A stretch of 25,527 bases of DNA from Nymphaea colorata. Lineage: Eukaryota > Streptophyta > Magnoliopsida > Nymphaeales > Nymphaeaceae. Shown here piece after piece: positions 9,993 through 20,494 of this stretch (position 1 is the first letter of the stretch; every line of letters begins with the position of its first letter). A model generated the notes under the pieces. It had not been told where the DNA came from and did no database searches. It saw nothing but the letters and a program-made list of their open reading frames with translations. Both the position numbers and the translations under genes were made by a program. The stretch spans positions 1-25,527 of the forward strand of contig NW_022205191.1 of assembly GCF_008831285.2 (NCBI RefSeq). Direction: 5' to 3'.

Positions 9993-11657
9993 GTGGCTAC
10001 ATCAACTTCATCTTACAAGGTACACATTATGGATGACAAAACTTCTTCTACTCCTCTCCCTAAAGTTACTTTATCAAATTATGTTTCTTGGGCAAAAACT
10101 ATAGAACATTTCATTAGAAATAAAAGTTTATGGGGACTTGTTGATGATTCTAAAAGTGAACCACAATTAGTCCTAACCAAAACCATAGATGGAAAAGCCC
10201 AAGAACTAGATGGAGTCGAAAAAAATAACGTTATGAATGAATATGAAAGAAAATGGGAAGAGTGGAAGATAGGACATCACAAGATTATCACATGGATTAT
10301 TGCTAGTGTCGATACTACTACTATGGGCCAAATAGCAAAGCATAATTTTGCTCATGAAGCTTAGGAATTCATCAAAAAAACCCACACTATGAAAGATGTG
10401 GCCTACATGTGCAATCTTCAAATAAAGATTGCAAGTCTCCAACAAGGAGATAAGTCTCTTAAGGAGTATGTTGGAGAAATGGAACAATTATGGGATGAAC
10501 TTGCCCTATTTGAACCCGAATGGTATGATCCAAGAGACATTGGAGTAAGGGAAAAACAAATCCAAAGGGAAAAATTTTATAAATTCATTATTGGTCTTAG
10601 ACCGAAATATGATAGAGTCAAAACTTCCTTGCTCCATAGACATAAAGTGTCATCTATGAATGAAGTTATAGCGGAGCTTCAAATGGAAGAAAATAGACTC
10701 AACTTTTCTAAAGAAAAGAGTGAAAGTGTTGTTCCTACCTCAAGACCCGGCGCTCATATGAGAACTTATAGGCCTCCTCACTTTAATCGAAATTAGGAGG
10801 ATAAAGGCAACAAGAAGATCATATGTTTTCATTGTCAAGAAGAAGGACATACTAAACCTAGATGTCCTGAATTGAAGAAATTTGATAGAAAGATAAGTAT
10901 GGCTGGAACAATGTATGAAGAAAACAATAGATTTGACCTAGACAAGCTTGTAAGTGCTCTTCAACCAAAGCTTATTGATGCTCTTCAACCACTTGTCAAA
11001 GGAGGAGGGGCTTCTCCAACTTCCGGTGCAATGGTAGCATCTACATCATCAAGTAAGTACTCTATACTTGATTCCGGAGCTTCATTTCATATGACTCCTT
11101 GTAGTTCAAGTTCATTACTTACCGAATGCACTAAAGAGGAATCGTGCCCTTTTGTTAAAACCGCCGATGGAACTCCTCTTGAAATCAAATGTGTTGGAAA
11201 TATTGATCAAAATTTTAATTCTAAAGTTTTCAAAATACCAAAAGTTAGATTTATTCCCAAACTTAACTTAAATCTCTTGTCGGTTTCTCAAATAACCAAT
11301 CATGGATGTGATATCGTCTTCTCACAAAATAAATTTTTGATACAGGACTATCTTTTCAAGAGGACGATTGGGGAAGGTTCTAGGAAAAATGATCTCTACT
11401 ATGTGGATTATTTGGATCTTTCCAACCCTACTTGCATTGTAGTCAAGAAAAGTGACAATCAAATTTGGCATCAAAGACTTGGGCATTCAAGTGTAGGAAA
11501 AATGTCTTGTATCCCTTTTTTGGAGGATAAATGCAAAGAAATGATCTCTTGTGATGATTGCATTAAAGCCAAAATTAAGGTTTTACCATTTGGAAATAAA
11601 AATTTCGTTGCAAAAGCACCCTTTGAATTAGTGCATTCGGATGTATGGGGACCCTAC
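9993..11657 (+). pseudogene. Truncated Ty1/copia gag-pol (element A)
   Basis: One frame from ATG 9993 encodes a copia Gag (SNYVSWAKTIEHF near the start), then a CCHC zinc knuckle (CFHCQEEGHTKPRC, bases 10824-10865), an aspartic protease with DSGA (Asp codon 11070-11072), a GAG-pre-integrase domain (WHQRLGH ... CDDCIKAK), and the start of the integrase core at HSDVWGP. Two in-frame TAG codons interrupt it at 10362-10364 and 10794-10796; the first is probably a mutated Trp. At about 11651-11657 the similarity ends abruptly in the middle of the integrase, and the sequence becomes the minus-strand DCL4 exon. Reverse transcriptase, RNase H and the 3' LTR are missing, so the copy cannot transpose on its own. 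Confidence 0.9.
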
Positions 11658-12999
11658 TTGCATATCTTCAGCTTCTTTGGGAAGAGGAAGTACCAAAAAG
11701 AGACCAAATCTTCTGTAGCACCGATCCCTTCGCTTAGGAATAAAGTACATATGATAAAAATGAAATGTGAGATGAGAAGCAGATCCCCTCCAGTCCATTT
11801 GAAGTGCAGCAGGTACTATTGTTTCATGAAGCCCTACTCTGGAAAAGTCATCTACATGTAGCATCATGGTCATTCAAAAGAACCAACTAAAGTAACAAGA
11901 GAAAGAGCTTAATGGACATAAAAAGAACCTGTACCCCTAGAATTCACAAGCTTATCATGTGGATTTTCTGAAAATTTTTCAATCTCATCCTTTTGCGTTG
12001 GCAAAAGATGGTCCATGAGGGAACCTAACTCATACAGCTTCTTGCATGCTAGAAGAGAAGCGGCTCTTTTTGCATCCTCTTTTGAAGCACATGATGGCCC
12101 CTCAACACAATGAATGGGGGCATTGGAAGGGAGAACCACATGACAAGTGACACCATCCAAATCATCAAAATAAATGAACTCCGGGGCAGGATTAAAGTAT
12201 CTGCGCATACCAGGAAAAAGAGAGCCTGACAAGCTAAATAAGGATCATTCAGACAGATAAGCTTGCACATACCTAGATAAGAAAACATGGAGGAATTTAC
12301 AAAAGAAAAAAGCAAACCCATACTCATCATGTGGGAGTCTTGAACAATAGTGATGCAATAAAGACACACTGCATGCAGTACTAATGGAAGCACCAGTCTT
12401 TTCGACTTTATAAATTGAATCTTCTGTGGCATCAAAAGTCTCATCAGATGTCCTGCTCAAAATTTCATTGTTCATATGTTTTTCACCAGAAATGAAATCA
12501 TTGACCAGATTTAGCTCATGGATATTGTTCCTAGATCAGATGACAAAATTTATAATGTAAGCCAAAAGAAAAAGAGACTTAATACAATAGAAAAAAGAAA
12601 ATTAAGGGTATGTTTTAATAGCAGTAAGAAAGGTCTCAAACAGCATATCCCATGACCTTTTGTTATCACTTTTCTTTGCACCCTTAAGAGTGTGACAGAA
12701 ATTCTGGAAGAGGGTGCAGTGTCAGATGAGCCATAAAAGAAAAATCAGAGGAGATGGTGAAGGGTGTTTCCATGTCAAAATGTGGAGGGGATGCTCAAGA
12801 CAGAAGGTTTGTCTCAGACCATTTATTCCAACATTCAGACATGCCCTGAGTTCCATGTAAGAACACTTGGATCCTGCAGGAAGAAAACAAATGGAGCTTT
12901 ACCTCTCTACTATGCGAGCATGACCTCTGGATTGTATATAGCTGGCCACTGTTGATGGAAAGTCAAAGCAGATGAGACAGCATGATTGAATATTAAGGC
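11658..12999 (-). pseudogene. DICER-LIKE 4 partial gene, four in-phase exons
   Basis: Four minus-strand exons match plant DCL4, the nuclear Dicer that makes 21-nt siRNAs. Exon 12903-12999 carries helicase motif VI (YIQSRGHAR). Exon 12324-12530 contains RTSDETFDATED, VEKTGASISTACSV and CSRLPHDE. Exon 11935-12200 holds the Dicer dimerisation (DUF283) fold: YFNPAPEFIYFDDLDG, CHVVLPSNAPIH, LYELGSLMDHLLP. Exon 11658-11836 (LHETIVPAAL ... RRFGLFLVLPLPKEAE) starts the connector/platform ahead of PAZ. Junction phases agree: 97, 207, 266 and 179 bases join without a stop, for example GATGA|A TAC at exons 2-3. Donors and acceptors are GT-AG. Missing: the N-terminal DExD part, PAZ, both RNase III domains and dsRBDs. 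Motif VI has His where Arg is normal. Assignment to DCL4 over DCL2 rests on remembered family features. With no catalytic domain it cannot dice. Confidence 0.85.
12531..12902 (-). other. Intron between DCL4 helicase exon and following exon
   Basis: GTAAAG donor and CTAG acceptor, 372 bases. The sequence just after the donor would also read on for about 20 codons (APFVFFLQD), loosely resembling the family segment that normally follows motif VI. The true exon end may therefore differ. Confidence 0.5.
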
Positions 13000-13326
13000 C
13001 TGTAAGACAGCAAAGAAACATAAATACAAAAAGCTGTGTTAAGAAGATAATGAAAGTCTTGATGTATTTTTTTTCCTCGAAGATGCACTCACAACCAGAA
13101 TCAGTGTAACATAGTATGATCACATTTTGTTGAAGTTATTAAAACCTAAGATGTCAAAATTCGTGAGTCAGACACAGTCAGTCAAGGGGCTAAAAAACAC
13201 TAGTCATGACTAATCGGGATTAGTTGGTTTACTAAAATAAAATCAATAAGGTGTAGAAGCACAATATTTGGTGTGCCAAAAGTAATATAAGGCAAAATAT
13301 TATAATTCATAAAAAACGTACCTTTC

Positions 13327-13350
13327 TGTGTGTGTGTGTGTGTGTGTGTG
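13327..13350. repeat. (TG)12 microsatellite
   Basis: Twelve uninterrupted TG units. Confidence 0.95.
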
Positions 13351-13609
13351 AGTATTGGGAAATTTGAACTGATGATAACAAAACCAAATAGATACACAGG
13401 CATGTGCACAAATCAATAAAGAAAAACTATAAATGCACACAGTGACACAATATCTGCTTCCCAAGACAACTGATAGTTGTAGATCACAGACTGATCAAAA
13501 AGGCATTACATAAGAAAATTTTGAGAGTTGATTAGTAATAGTAATCATAATAATAATAAGCATAAGGAGGAGGAGGCTACACACACACACATAGTGAGAG
13601 AAAGAGAGG

Positions 13610-13614
<5 letters not shown>

Positions 13615-13662
<48 letters not shown>
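13615..13662. repeat. (AG)24 microsatellite
   Basis: Twenty-four uninterrupted AG units flanked by imperfect GA-rich sequence (13595-13680), with a short (AC)n run just before it at about 13579-13590. Arg/Glu-repeat open frames here are artefacts. Confidence 0.95.
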
Positions 13663-13665
<3 letters not shown>

Positions 13666-14457
13666 GGAAGAAAGAAGAAGAATGTCCAAGTCAACCAACA
13701 AGTCCTCAATCTATGCACTGGCAATTTGGAGGCCAGGGACTAGTTGGTGGACTAACAACCAAATCTTGCTAGTTTAACAGTATAGAATCATAGATTAAAA
13801 CAAAAAAATCAATCAAAAACTAAAGAGAGAAGAACAATGAATAAGTTTGTCCATCATTCCATTTTCCTTATCTTTTGAAACATAAGCCCGTAGAAATAAA
13901 AATATGTAGTTGCTAAATCCTCATCCTACACTTATCATCTCTTTGTCCAACAAAAATGAGGTGTGTAATGATACATCATAGGATGCCCTAAAGTTTGCAC
14001 ATGCATGATCGGTCTAAAAATGTGTTACATAGAAATATGACTGATTCAATTGTATTGAAACAGCAACAGCAGATGGAAACTAGATTCAACACGTATCTAG
14101 AATGAAAAGTTGGATCTCAATAATCAAGAAACACAGGAGCTACTCCAAGGTCTAAAAACAAAGCTCCCAGAGTAACAGAGACGAAAAACCATTAAAAGAA
14201 AATCAAACTACAAAAGCTTAGAAAGTTAGAATGCAAAGGCTCAGCCTCAATATATGGGAAAGGTGCTAGATGTGGAGCTAAGTCACATGGGTGTTTAGAA
14301 ATGGCCCCTGCACCATGTCAAAGAGAGGGGTGTGCATATGCAACCACAAGTGCAACCCCGACTGGGCACTAGATGCAGTCAACACGTGTTCGCTGCAGTC
14401 TGCTGCACCCAGACCACCATTGTCCCTTTTTAGGTGTGGTTTGTCCTGCCTTTTTTC

Positions 14458-14464
<7 letters not shown>

Positions 14465-14550
<86 letters not shown>
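14465..14550. repeat. Compound microsatellite (CT)12(AT)31
   Basis: Twelve CT units pass directly into 31 uninterrupted AT units. The long pure AT tract suggests ongoing length change and could extrude a cruciform. Confidence 0.95.
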
Positions 14551-14552
<2 letters not shown>

Positions 14553-15887
14553 TTTCTCACATTATTGTTGTCCTTAAAAAGAAGAGTACAGAGGTGTCTC
14601 TCTTTAAAAGATACACCAACAAGACAACCTGCCACAAGTACTGATAGGGTGCATCATTTTTAAAAGTATTAGTGCTTCTTTAAAAAAAAACCTCTAAAAT
14701 GATGACCAGGGTATTTATTTTTTAAAAGAAGGTTGCCTAAAATTTTAAGAAAGAAAACATTGTAAAAATAAAACTACGAAATAATTATTTAACTATATAT
14801 ATACACACACACACACGCATATACCCCATCGACACACTCAGACCCTGCCTGCAGACATGTGACATAGTTGTTGAGCTAGTCCCAACCACAGGACTTCAAG
14901 CTGTGCGGCTAGCCAATTAATAGCTCCAGACACCATTTAATGGCTGACATGGAAAACAGAAAAAGCAAAAAATAAAGAAACAGTACATAAAAAGGAATCA
15001 ACAAAGAAAAACAATGGTATACCTATAGATACAAATTAGCTAACACGCATATATACGATAAAATGTACATATGTGTACACAGAACCTTCATATAACATCA
15101 TAATAATTATTGAATACATGCAGTGAATTACTCCTTATTAAACAGTGAATGACAGACATATAAGCACTTAAGAGGCTTGAAAGTTGAAAGTTTAAGAACT
15201 AAATAAATTTCAATAACACATAATAATACAAGGAAGTGATTGATCTCAGGTCAGAATGCAAAATATCACAAATCAGTCTTGCAAGTACGAAGAAAAAAAG
15301 ACAATCCTTTTTGGAATTTGCTTAAATGCACACAATTACATGTTGAACAATAAGATACACAATGCAACCATAATTAGACATTGACCATCATCCCAGAACA
15401 TCAATAAGTGGCTAGACAATCTGGATGAATTTTAATGAGACGATATGAATCCTTGTTGTTTAGCATCCGAACCTTTTGAAAATGTGTCACATCGGTACAT
15501 TTATACCTTTTCCAACTAAGTTACACAGCTGCATTCAAATAAAAAGGTTACAGGTTCTTGTTTTTGCCACACTTCTTTAAGACATCCTCGCAGACAAAGC
15601 ATAATCAGATAACTGATGATAGACTGCATTTCACAAAAACAAGTAACAGAAAGGAAAAGAAAATTTTTCATTGTTTTCGCAAGGTAATTATTATATGCAT
15701 ATTTGCAAAATTCCTACATCCAACACAAAAAACCAGTACTATGATCAACTAACTAATTTTCACTTATGAAGACAATGCCTAAGAAAGAGTAAGCATCACA
15801 TTTCAAGAGATCAACATTTATTAACACAAGTAGACATGCTCAGAGAAAAGAACAACCATGGTGGAAACATAAATCAAATTTACATAC

Positions 15888-15990
15888 CTATAACTTGAAA
15901 GGATTGCAATGAGAACCAGTAGTTTGTTTGAGAAGAATGGTTCCGGTTCTTCTAATACCTCTGGCAGAAAGGCCTCAGGTTGATCACCAG
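15888..15990 (-). pseudogene. Upstream DCL4 exon (end of helicase insertion region)
   Basis: The minus-strand exon follows a TGACAG acceptor and ends at a GTATGT donor. It reads GDQPEAFLPEVLEEPEPFF, then SNKLLVLIAILSSYR, the segment that in DCL4 precedes helicase strand IV. It is 103 bases and stop-free. Its donor phase (two bases over) does not fit the acceptor phase of the next recognised exon at 12999, which needs one base. At least one exon is therefore missing between them. It belongs to the same gene copy as 11658-12999, judged by strand, order and family. Confidence 0.75.
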
Positions 15991-16700
15991 CTGTCATATG
16001 ACCAGGAGAAAGAAGAGGAAGGATTAGAATCCCATGCAAAATACAGGAGTTAGACATGCAGATATTCAAATTTGTTCAGCGATTTTTACCCACAATGCAC
16101 ACATAGGTTACTAATAATATAATCTTAAAGTATTAAACGTATAGATAGATGTATTGCTGAAATGGAGACTAGGAAGCCAAAAGTGAGATCCCAAGTTCAG
16201 TGTAAGCATTCTTTGTTACTGGAATTGACTTCAGTGACTCAAACATCTCAAAATAAGCAGGCTATAGGTATCATACTGTTTATTCCTTTGCCAGAAATGC
16301 TCTTGATTTTTTAACTTCATACAGACCAGAGTTGAGAAAGGTCAGCTTTCCTACTGTTCTCAGGAAGAAAAAAAATGAGATCCTTTTCGTTGTATCAAAC
16401 ATGAGATGCAAAATAGAAAGCAGCATTTAGATTTTAGAGATAAAAAGTAGACCCTATCAGCATTATTTATTTTATACAGTTCTTTAATGTCAATCAGAAG
16501 TGCCAGTGTTAAGCAGATGCCATTGACTTTGATCTAACTGGATCCAGTCTAAATTCATAGCCACATGCCATCCAGATCCACACATCCTTATGTACTGCAT
16601 TTCGACATATTTTCTGTTAGTTGAACATATTTTAATGAGAATTATGGCATTGACTTATTTCTGACAGAAGTGACTGATGCGTCCTGCCCTTGTAGCTGCT
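15991..16700. other. No recognisable gene
   Basis: On the minus strand around 16175-16280 there is a short open stretch (FEMFESLKSIPVTKNAY) that looks protein-like, but I could not assign it. Otherwise AT-rich and featureless. Confidence 0.4.
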
Positions 16701-17904
16701 CAAATCTCACCAAGATGCAGTCGCTTCCCAAGATCTATTGGGAACTAACAAGCCGAAGGAGGTTAAAAGAATAGGGAATACAAAATTCGATCCCAAGTCG
16801 GACACAACCCCGACTGAATATATCCCTTAGGACCGAAATACAAGTGGAATGTCCCTCCCAAATTTTCAACCTACTACAATCAAGAGTGGGGATGTGAGGC
16901 TTTACAAGCGTTCTCGATACAATTTTGAACTCTCCCTCACTCAACAATCATTCATCCATGCCAAACCATTCATGCAATCCGTAGAATGAGCAATCCACAC
17001 CCTTCGCCCTAGGTAAGTCCAACAGCTTGGGAATGTGTCCTCGGCTAAACGAGCTTTAGAGGATTCCCTACAACTGCAAACACGAAGGTTGGCTGGAAAT
17101 AGAATGCACCCTCCCATGCAACTATAGGGGGGTTCAGATGTACCTTGTTGGAGCTAGTCCAGCACTCACCGAGGAAGAAGGCCAATACAATCCTTGGTAT
17201 TGAGCACTTCTCCACAGGCTCAGATCTTGCACACAGCAAGATGGTGATCTCCAGTTGAGTCCTCCTCTCCGAATCACCTCAGCTCGCAAGGAAATACAAC
17301 AGATCACAGTCACATCAAATCAGAAGTACAGGAAGCTAGTAAGTTCTGCACTTCATCGGATTACAGTAGAAACCCCTATTTTGAGTGAACTAGGAGGTAG
17401 CAGACGCTGGATAGACGCCAGTGCTCGTCCCTTCAATGGTCAGCTCCACAGCAGCTCACGTCTTCCTGCTGATCAGTCTCTCCTTGCTTGTTCAGTTCTG
17501 TGACAGCAGCTTACAGAAGCACAAAAATCACAGTAGGCAATGGTACAATGATAACGAGAGAACTCAGAAGGTTTAGGAGCATCACGAAGGATCAATTGAA
17601 CCCCTGTTAAGTGATGAATTAGGGGAAAACAGGTGCCCCGTTTAGCGCCGACACAGTGCTCTTCAAAAATGCAGGTCCAACTCAAGAACAGGTTGCAGCG
17701 GTGACTTACATCAATGGATTTGATGTTGCAAATGAACCAGCCAATAAAGCAGATGTATATCTTGCAATTAATCACGATTCAAGGTCATGGAGAATGCACG
17801 GTTTCACCCAAATCTCTGGTTTCACGCAAATCTAAGATAGAAATTGGGGAAACTGGCGAGAATCACTCTCGCAGGTGTGAAGCCAGCTTCCATAACAGTG
17901 CTCT

Positions 17905-18365
17905 TTCAAAAAATCATATCTCCTCATCCAGATCTCCTAAAACCATGAAAATTTGTCTAGAGGAAGCTGAAATATGGAGGGATAGATGCTCCAAACCCAG
18001 CTCCAAAGTCACTTCCAACAGCTAACTCGTTGAACTGAAAGTTGCACTTATTTATGCCTAAAACAGCTTGTCTCAGATGCTCAAGTTGAGATCAGAAGTC
18101 GATCTCCTTCTAAAATTCATATCTTCACATCCAAAGCCTCTAAAATAGTGAAAATTGGTATGAATGAAGCTAAGTACTTGAGGATTAGGCCCAAAGATGC
18201 GTCTGATTCTGCCTGAAATAGTCTGTCGTAGGGCTCAGGCAACGTCTGGAGTCAGTCACCTTCAAAAATTTGCCAAAATTCAACCGTAGCTCGGATTGAG
18301 CTGAAATTTGGACCAGTGATAGCTAAGATTCTGATGAACGAATGCCCAAAAATTCAGCTTCAAAG
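17905..18365. repeat. Degenerate direct repeats (three units)
   Basis: Units starting at 17905, 18108 and 18261 share the order TTC-A-rich, TCATATCT-C-CATCCA, CTAAAA..TGAAAATT, GAAGCT(A/G)A, then GATGC/AATGCCC. Units one and two are most alike; the third is weaker. Spacing is 203 and 153 bases, so the units are not a regular satellite. Confidence 0.5.
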
Positions 18366-19357
18366 CAGCATCCAAAAGGTGAGTCGTTGAGGATTGAAAT
18401 CAGCCTAGTTTCTGATGTTGCTCAAAACTGCGCCCCGCCTAATTCCGCGATCCGCTGCCGTGATTCCGATCAGTTCCAGCGAGCTATCCAAAACAGCTTG
18501 GATTATCCTCAAACTTCATCAGAATGTTCTTCCATAAGTTACAAAGACAACTGAGCTACTCTCAAATTCAGATCTTGCTCAGATCGTCGGGAATTCACAG
18601 ATTAACAGAAATTTTTGTCACTGCGCCTGTACATAATTCATCCTCTGTTCTTCGTCTTCAATCATCCAATTCCTCAACAGATTTCACTCCGTTGCTCGTC
18701 ACAAGTAATCCACAACAATTAGATACAGAATGCGATAGAAGAACTGATCTCAACAAGAATTAAAGCCGATCTAAGTCGTTCGTTAGGCGATCCGCCTGAA
18801 ATCGTGCTCGCCCGATCTCGTCAGCACTTCATTTCTTCTTCAAATCCTTCGATCTCAGTCAGATCAGACCGATCTATTCCTCTCGTTAGATGAGTTAAAC
18901 TCAAATCGATCAGAACGTCAGCATCCTCTCCATTTCTGATCGGGTAACAGGAAGATCTCGCGGTAGAATCTCCACGGAGTTAGAATTCTTACCGGCTGAA
19001 GATGTTCCTCTGGCTGTCGTGCTGCAGATCTGAGAGGCTCTCGGTGATCAGCGTCCACGCTCCTCCATCGAGCTCACAGTCCTCTGCCCTGGCCTCTAGA
19101 TGTCCCGATGATGGAAGACATCTGCACCTTGGTCGGAATTGCACATCTGCTCAAGATCCGTCACCTGCATTTTCGGTAGAGTTCCCAGTTCCTCTCCTCT
19201 GGTTCTGCAGTCGTTCTTCTTTTCCAGCGAGGTTCCCTCTGCTGGCGAAGCTTTTGGCACAACACCTAAGCAGCTCAAACACTCCACGCGGCAGAGAAAA
19301 GGGGTCTTTTCATTGATTCAATTTCAAAAGATATAATCTTTGGCGCAGTCTCCAGTT

Positions 19358-19372
19358 TATATACTACTGGAT
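19358..19372 (-). promoter_or_regulatory. TATA-box-like promoter element
   Basis: On the minus strand AGTATATAAACTGGAG contains a good TATATAAA box within a GC-richer setting. It could drive leftward transcription of the block at 16700-19340. No initiation site can be verified from sequence. Confidence 0.35.
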
Positions 19373-19681
19373 TGTCTCGGGTGCCACCTGCTGTCTCGGA
19401 CTGAGACAAGTACAAAACCTGTAATGACTCAACAAAATAGAAAACACTGACAATGACTCGGTCTGGGCTTGAACCCAACCGCGATGTGCTCAGGTTAGCC
19501 TGAGCTCTTGCTAGCTAAACCTGATCCTGACGCACACTGTGTTCAGCCCAGTCCGACTCAGCTCCTTTCAGCTGACGTAGTCTTCTTCAGTCCGAACTGT
19601 CCATCTCTGATCTTCGTCCCTAATCTGTTGGCTGCTGGCCCATTGTGTGCTTATCCCTCGGCGTCGTCGGCTATACGTACG

Positions 19682-20091
19682 CCTAATACCCCAACTGTCA
19701 CGGTGTCATGAAAGTGTTGTATTAGCTCTCGGGTAAGCTCAGACTATTTTGATATGACTGCCTTACCCTTTCGACATAGTATGCTGCCCTTAACCGAATA
19801 ATGTGGGATAGAATCTGCCTTTTGTTTCAATGTTGCTTTCAGCAATCTAAGATTCTCAACCAAGTCTTGCTCAAGTGCAATCCTTTCCCATAGGTTTGTG
19901 CTAATCACGGATAATGTCATCAAGTTTTCGCCCACTCGTGATAGTGAATCGGTTGTGGTATTGTCCTGCCCCTTCTTGTATTCTACTACAAAGTCACACA
20001 CCATGAGTTTGACAAGCCAATGTTGCTGGATCGGAGTGCTCACTCTTTGGTTCATAAGGTATTTGAGACTGTTATGGTATGTCCGGACCAC
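19682..20091 (-). pseudogene. Ty3/gypsy polyprotein fragment (RNase H end to integrase start)
   Basis: Minus strand from 20091: VRTYHNSLKYLMNQR and TPIQQHWLVKLM are the hallmark end of the gypsy RNase H domain, followed by VVEYKKGQDNTTTDSLSR and a tether leading to the integrase zinc-binding start (ELIQHFHDT). One stop (TAG) lies near 19747. The usual Asp of the RTDH motif is Tyr (RTYH), which would remove an RNase H acidic residue. The fragment is cut at both ends. Upstream it abuts the rRNA fragment at about 20092; downstream the integrase HHCC signature fades by 19682. Confidence 0.85.
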
Positions 20092-20154
20092 ATGCGGTGA
20101 AGGTAACGACTTTAGGCATGGCCAGCTCCCAGTGTGAAGGGCGGTGTGTACAAG

Positions 20155-20494
20155 CTATGTCACATAGACTCTTCAAAAAAGGGGCCACACCCGTGTTGAC
20201 ACGCACCCCAACCACATCTTTTTTTGCATCGCACCCCAACCACATCTTTTTTTATGCAAGTTCAAAATAGTTTTCACTTTTTTTTCTTCTCCCTGTCCCT
20301 TTCTTTCTTTATGTATAGTAATAAAAGTAAAAAGAAAGTACAGATTAAACTAAGAAAAAACTACAATTATATATATTATGAATACATACATTTATATATA
20401 TATACACCCTTGCCGCACCCTCACACCCAATTTTTTGGGATACGTCGCACCAGCACTCGCACTTGCACAGGCACCCCGCACTCATGTGACATAG
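20155..20494. mobile_element. 340-bp MITE with 8-bp target-site duplication (hAT-like)
   Basis: The element begins CTATGTCACATAGACT and ends with the near-inverse (reverse complement CTATGTCACATGAGTG), giving inverted repeats of about 11 bases. It is flanked by TGTACAAG (20147-20154) and TGTACAGG (20495-20502). Removing the element and one copy restores the conserved rRNA order TGTACAAG-GCCC, so the duplication is a genuine 8-bp target site, as made by hAT transposases. There is no coding capacity. Inside are a tandem repeat (20205-20258) and, near the right end, GCAC-rich sequence. Confidence 0.85.
20205..20258. repeat. Tandem duplication inside the MITE
   Basis: Two copies of CGCACCCCAACCACATC followed by a T7 tract and GCA-like end, period about 27 bases. 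Confidence 0.85.

Larger units (their letters stand above)
13000..15887. other. Noncoding DNA between DCL4 exons, rich in microsatellites
   Basis: No coding similarity was found on either strand. In an intact DCL4 gene one or more helicase exons (motifs IV and V) should lie here. I searched the minus strand by eye and found none. The three long microsatellites listed separately dominate the composition. Confidence 0.6.
16700..19681. other. Long noncoding block, more GC-rich than the left half, possibly retroelement LTR/UTR
   Basis: No conserved protein domain is visible in any frame. Read on the minus strand, the block begins just downstream of the gypsy integrase fragment. It contains a TATA-like promoter at about 19365, a splice donor-like CCG|GTAAGAATTC at about 18990, and degenerate direct repeats (17905-18365). 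This would fit an LTR and leader of a Ty3/gypsy element on the minus strand. No matching second LTR or standard primer-binding site was identified, so the assignment is tentative. Confidence 0.3.

Noticed and set aside
13528-13743. Open frames rich in Arg/Glu or Ser/Leu repeats
   Set aside because: They are translations of the (AG)n microsatellite on the two strands.
13327-14550. CRISPR-like or regulated repeat arrays
   Set aside because: All repeats are simple microsatellites without spacers, and the genome is a plant's.
14278-14663. Several overlapping open frames with Tyr/Ile repeats
   Set aside because: They arise from the (CT)n(AT)n microsatellite and have no other protein signal.
19002-19478. 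Open frames on both strands in the GC-richer block
   Set aside because: No similarity, overlapping on opposite strands, and better explained as untranslated retroelement or promoter sequence.
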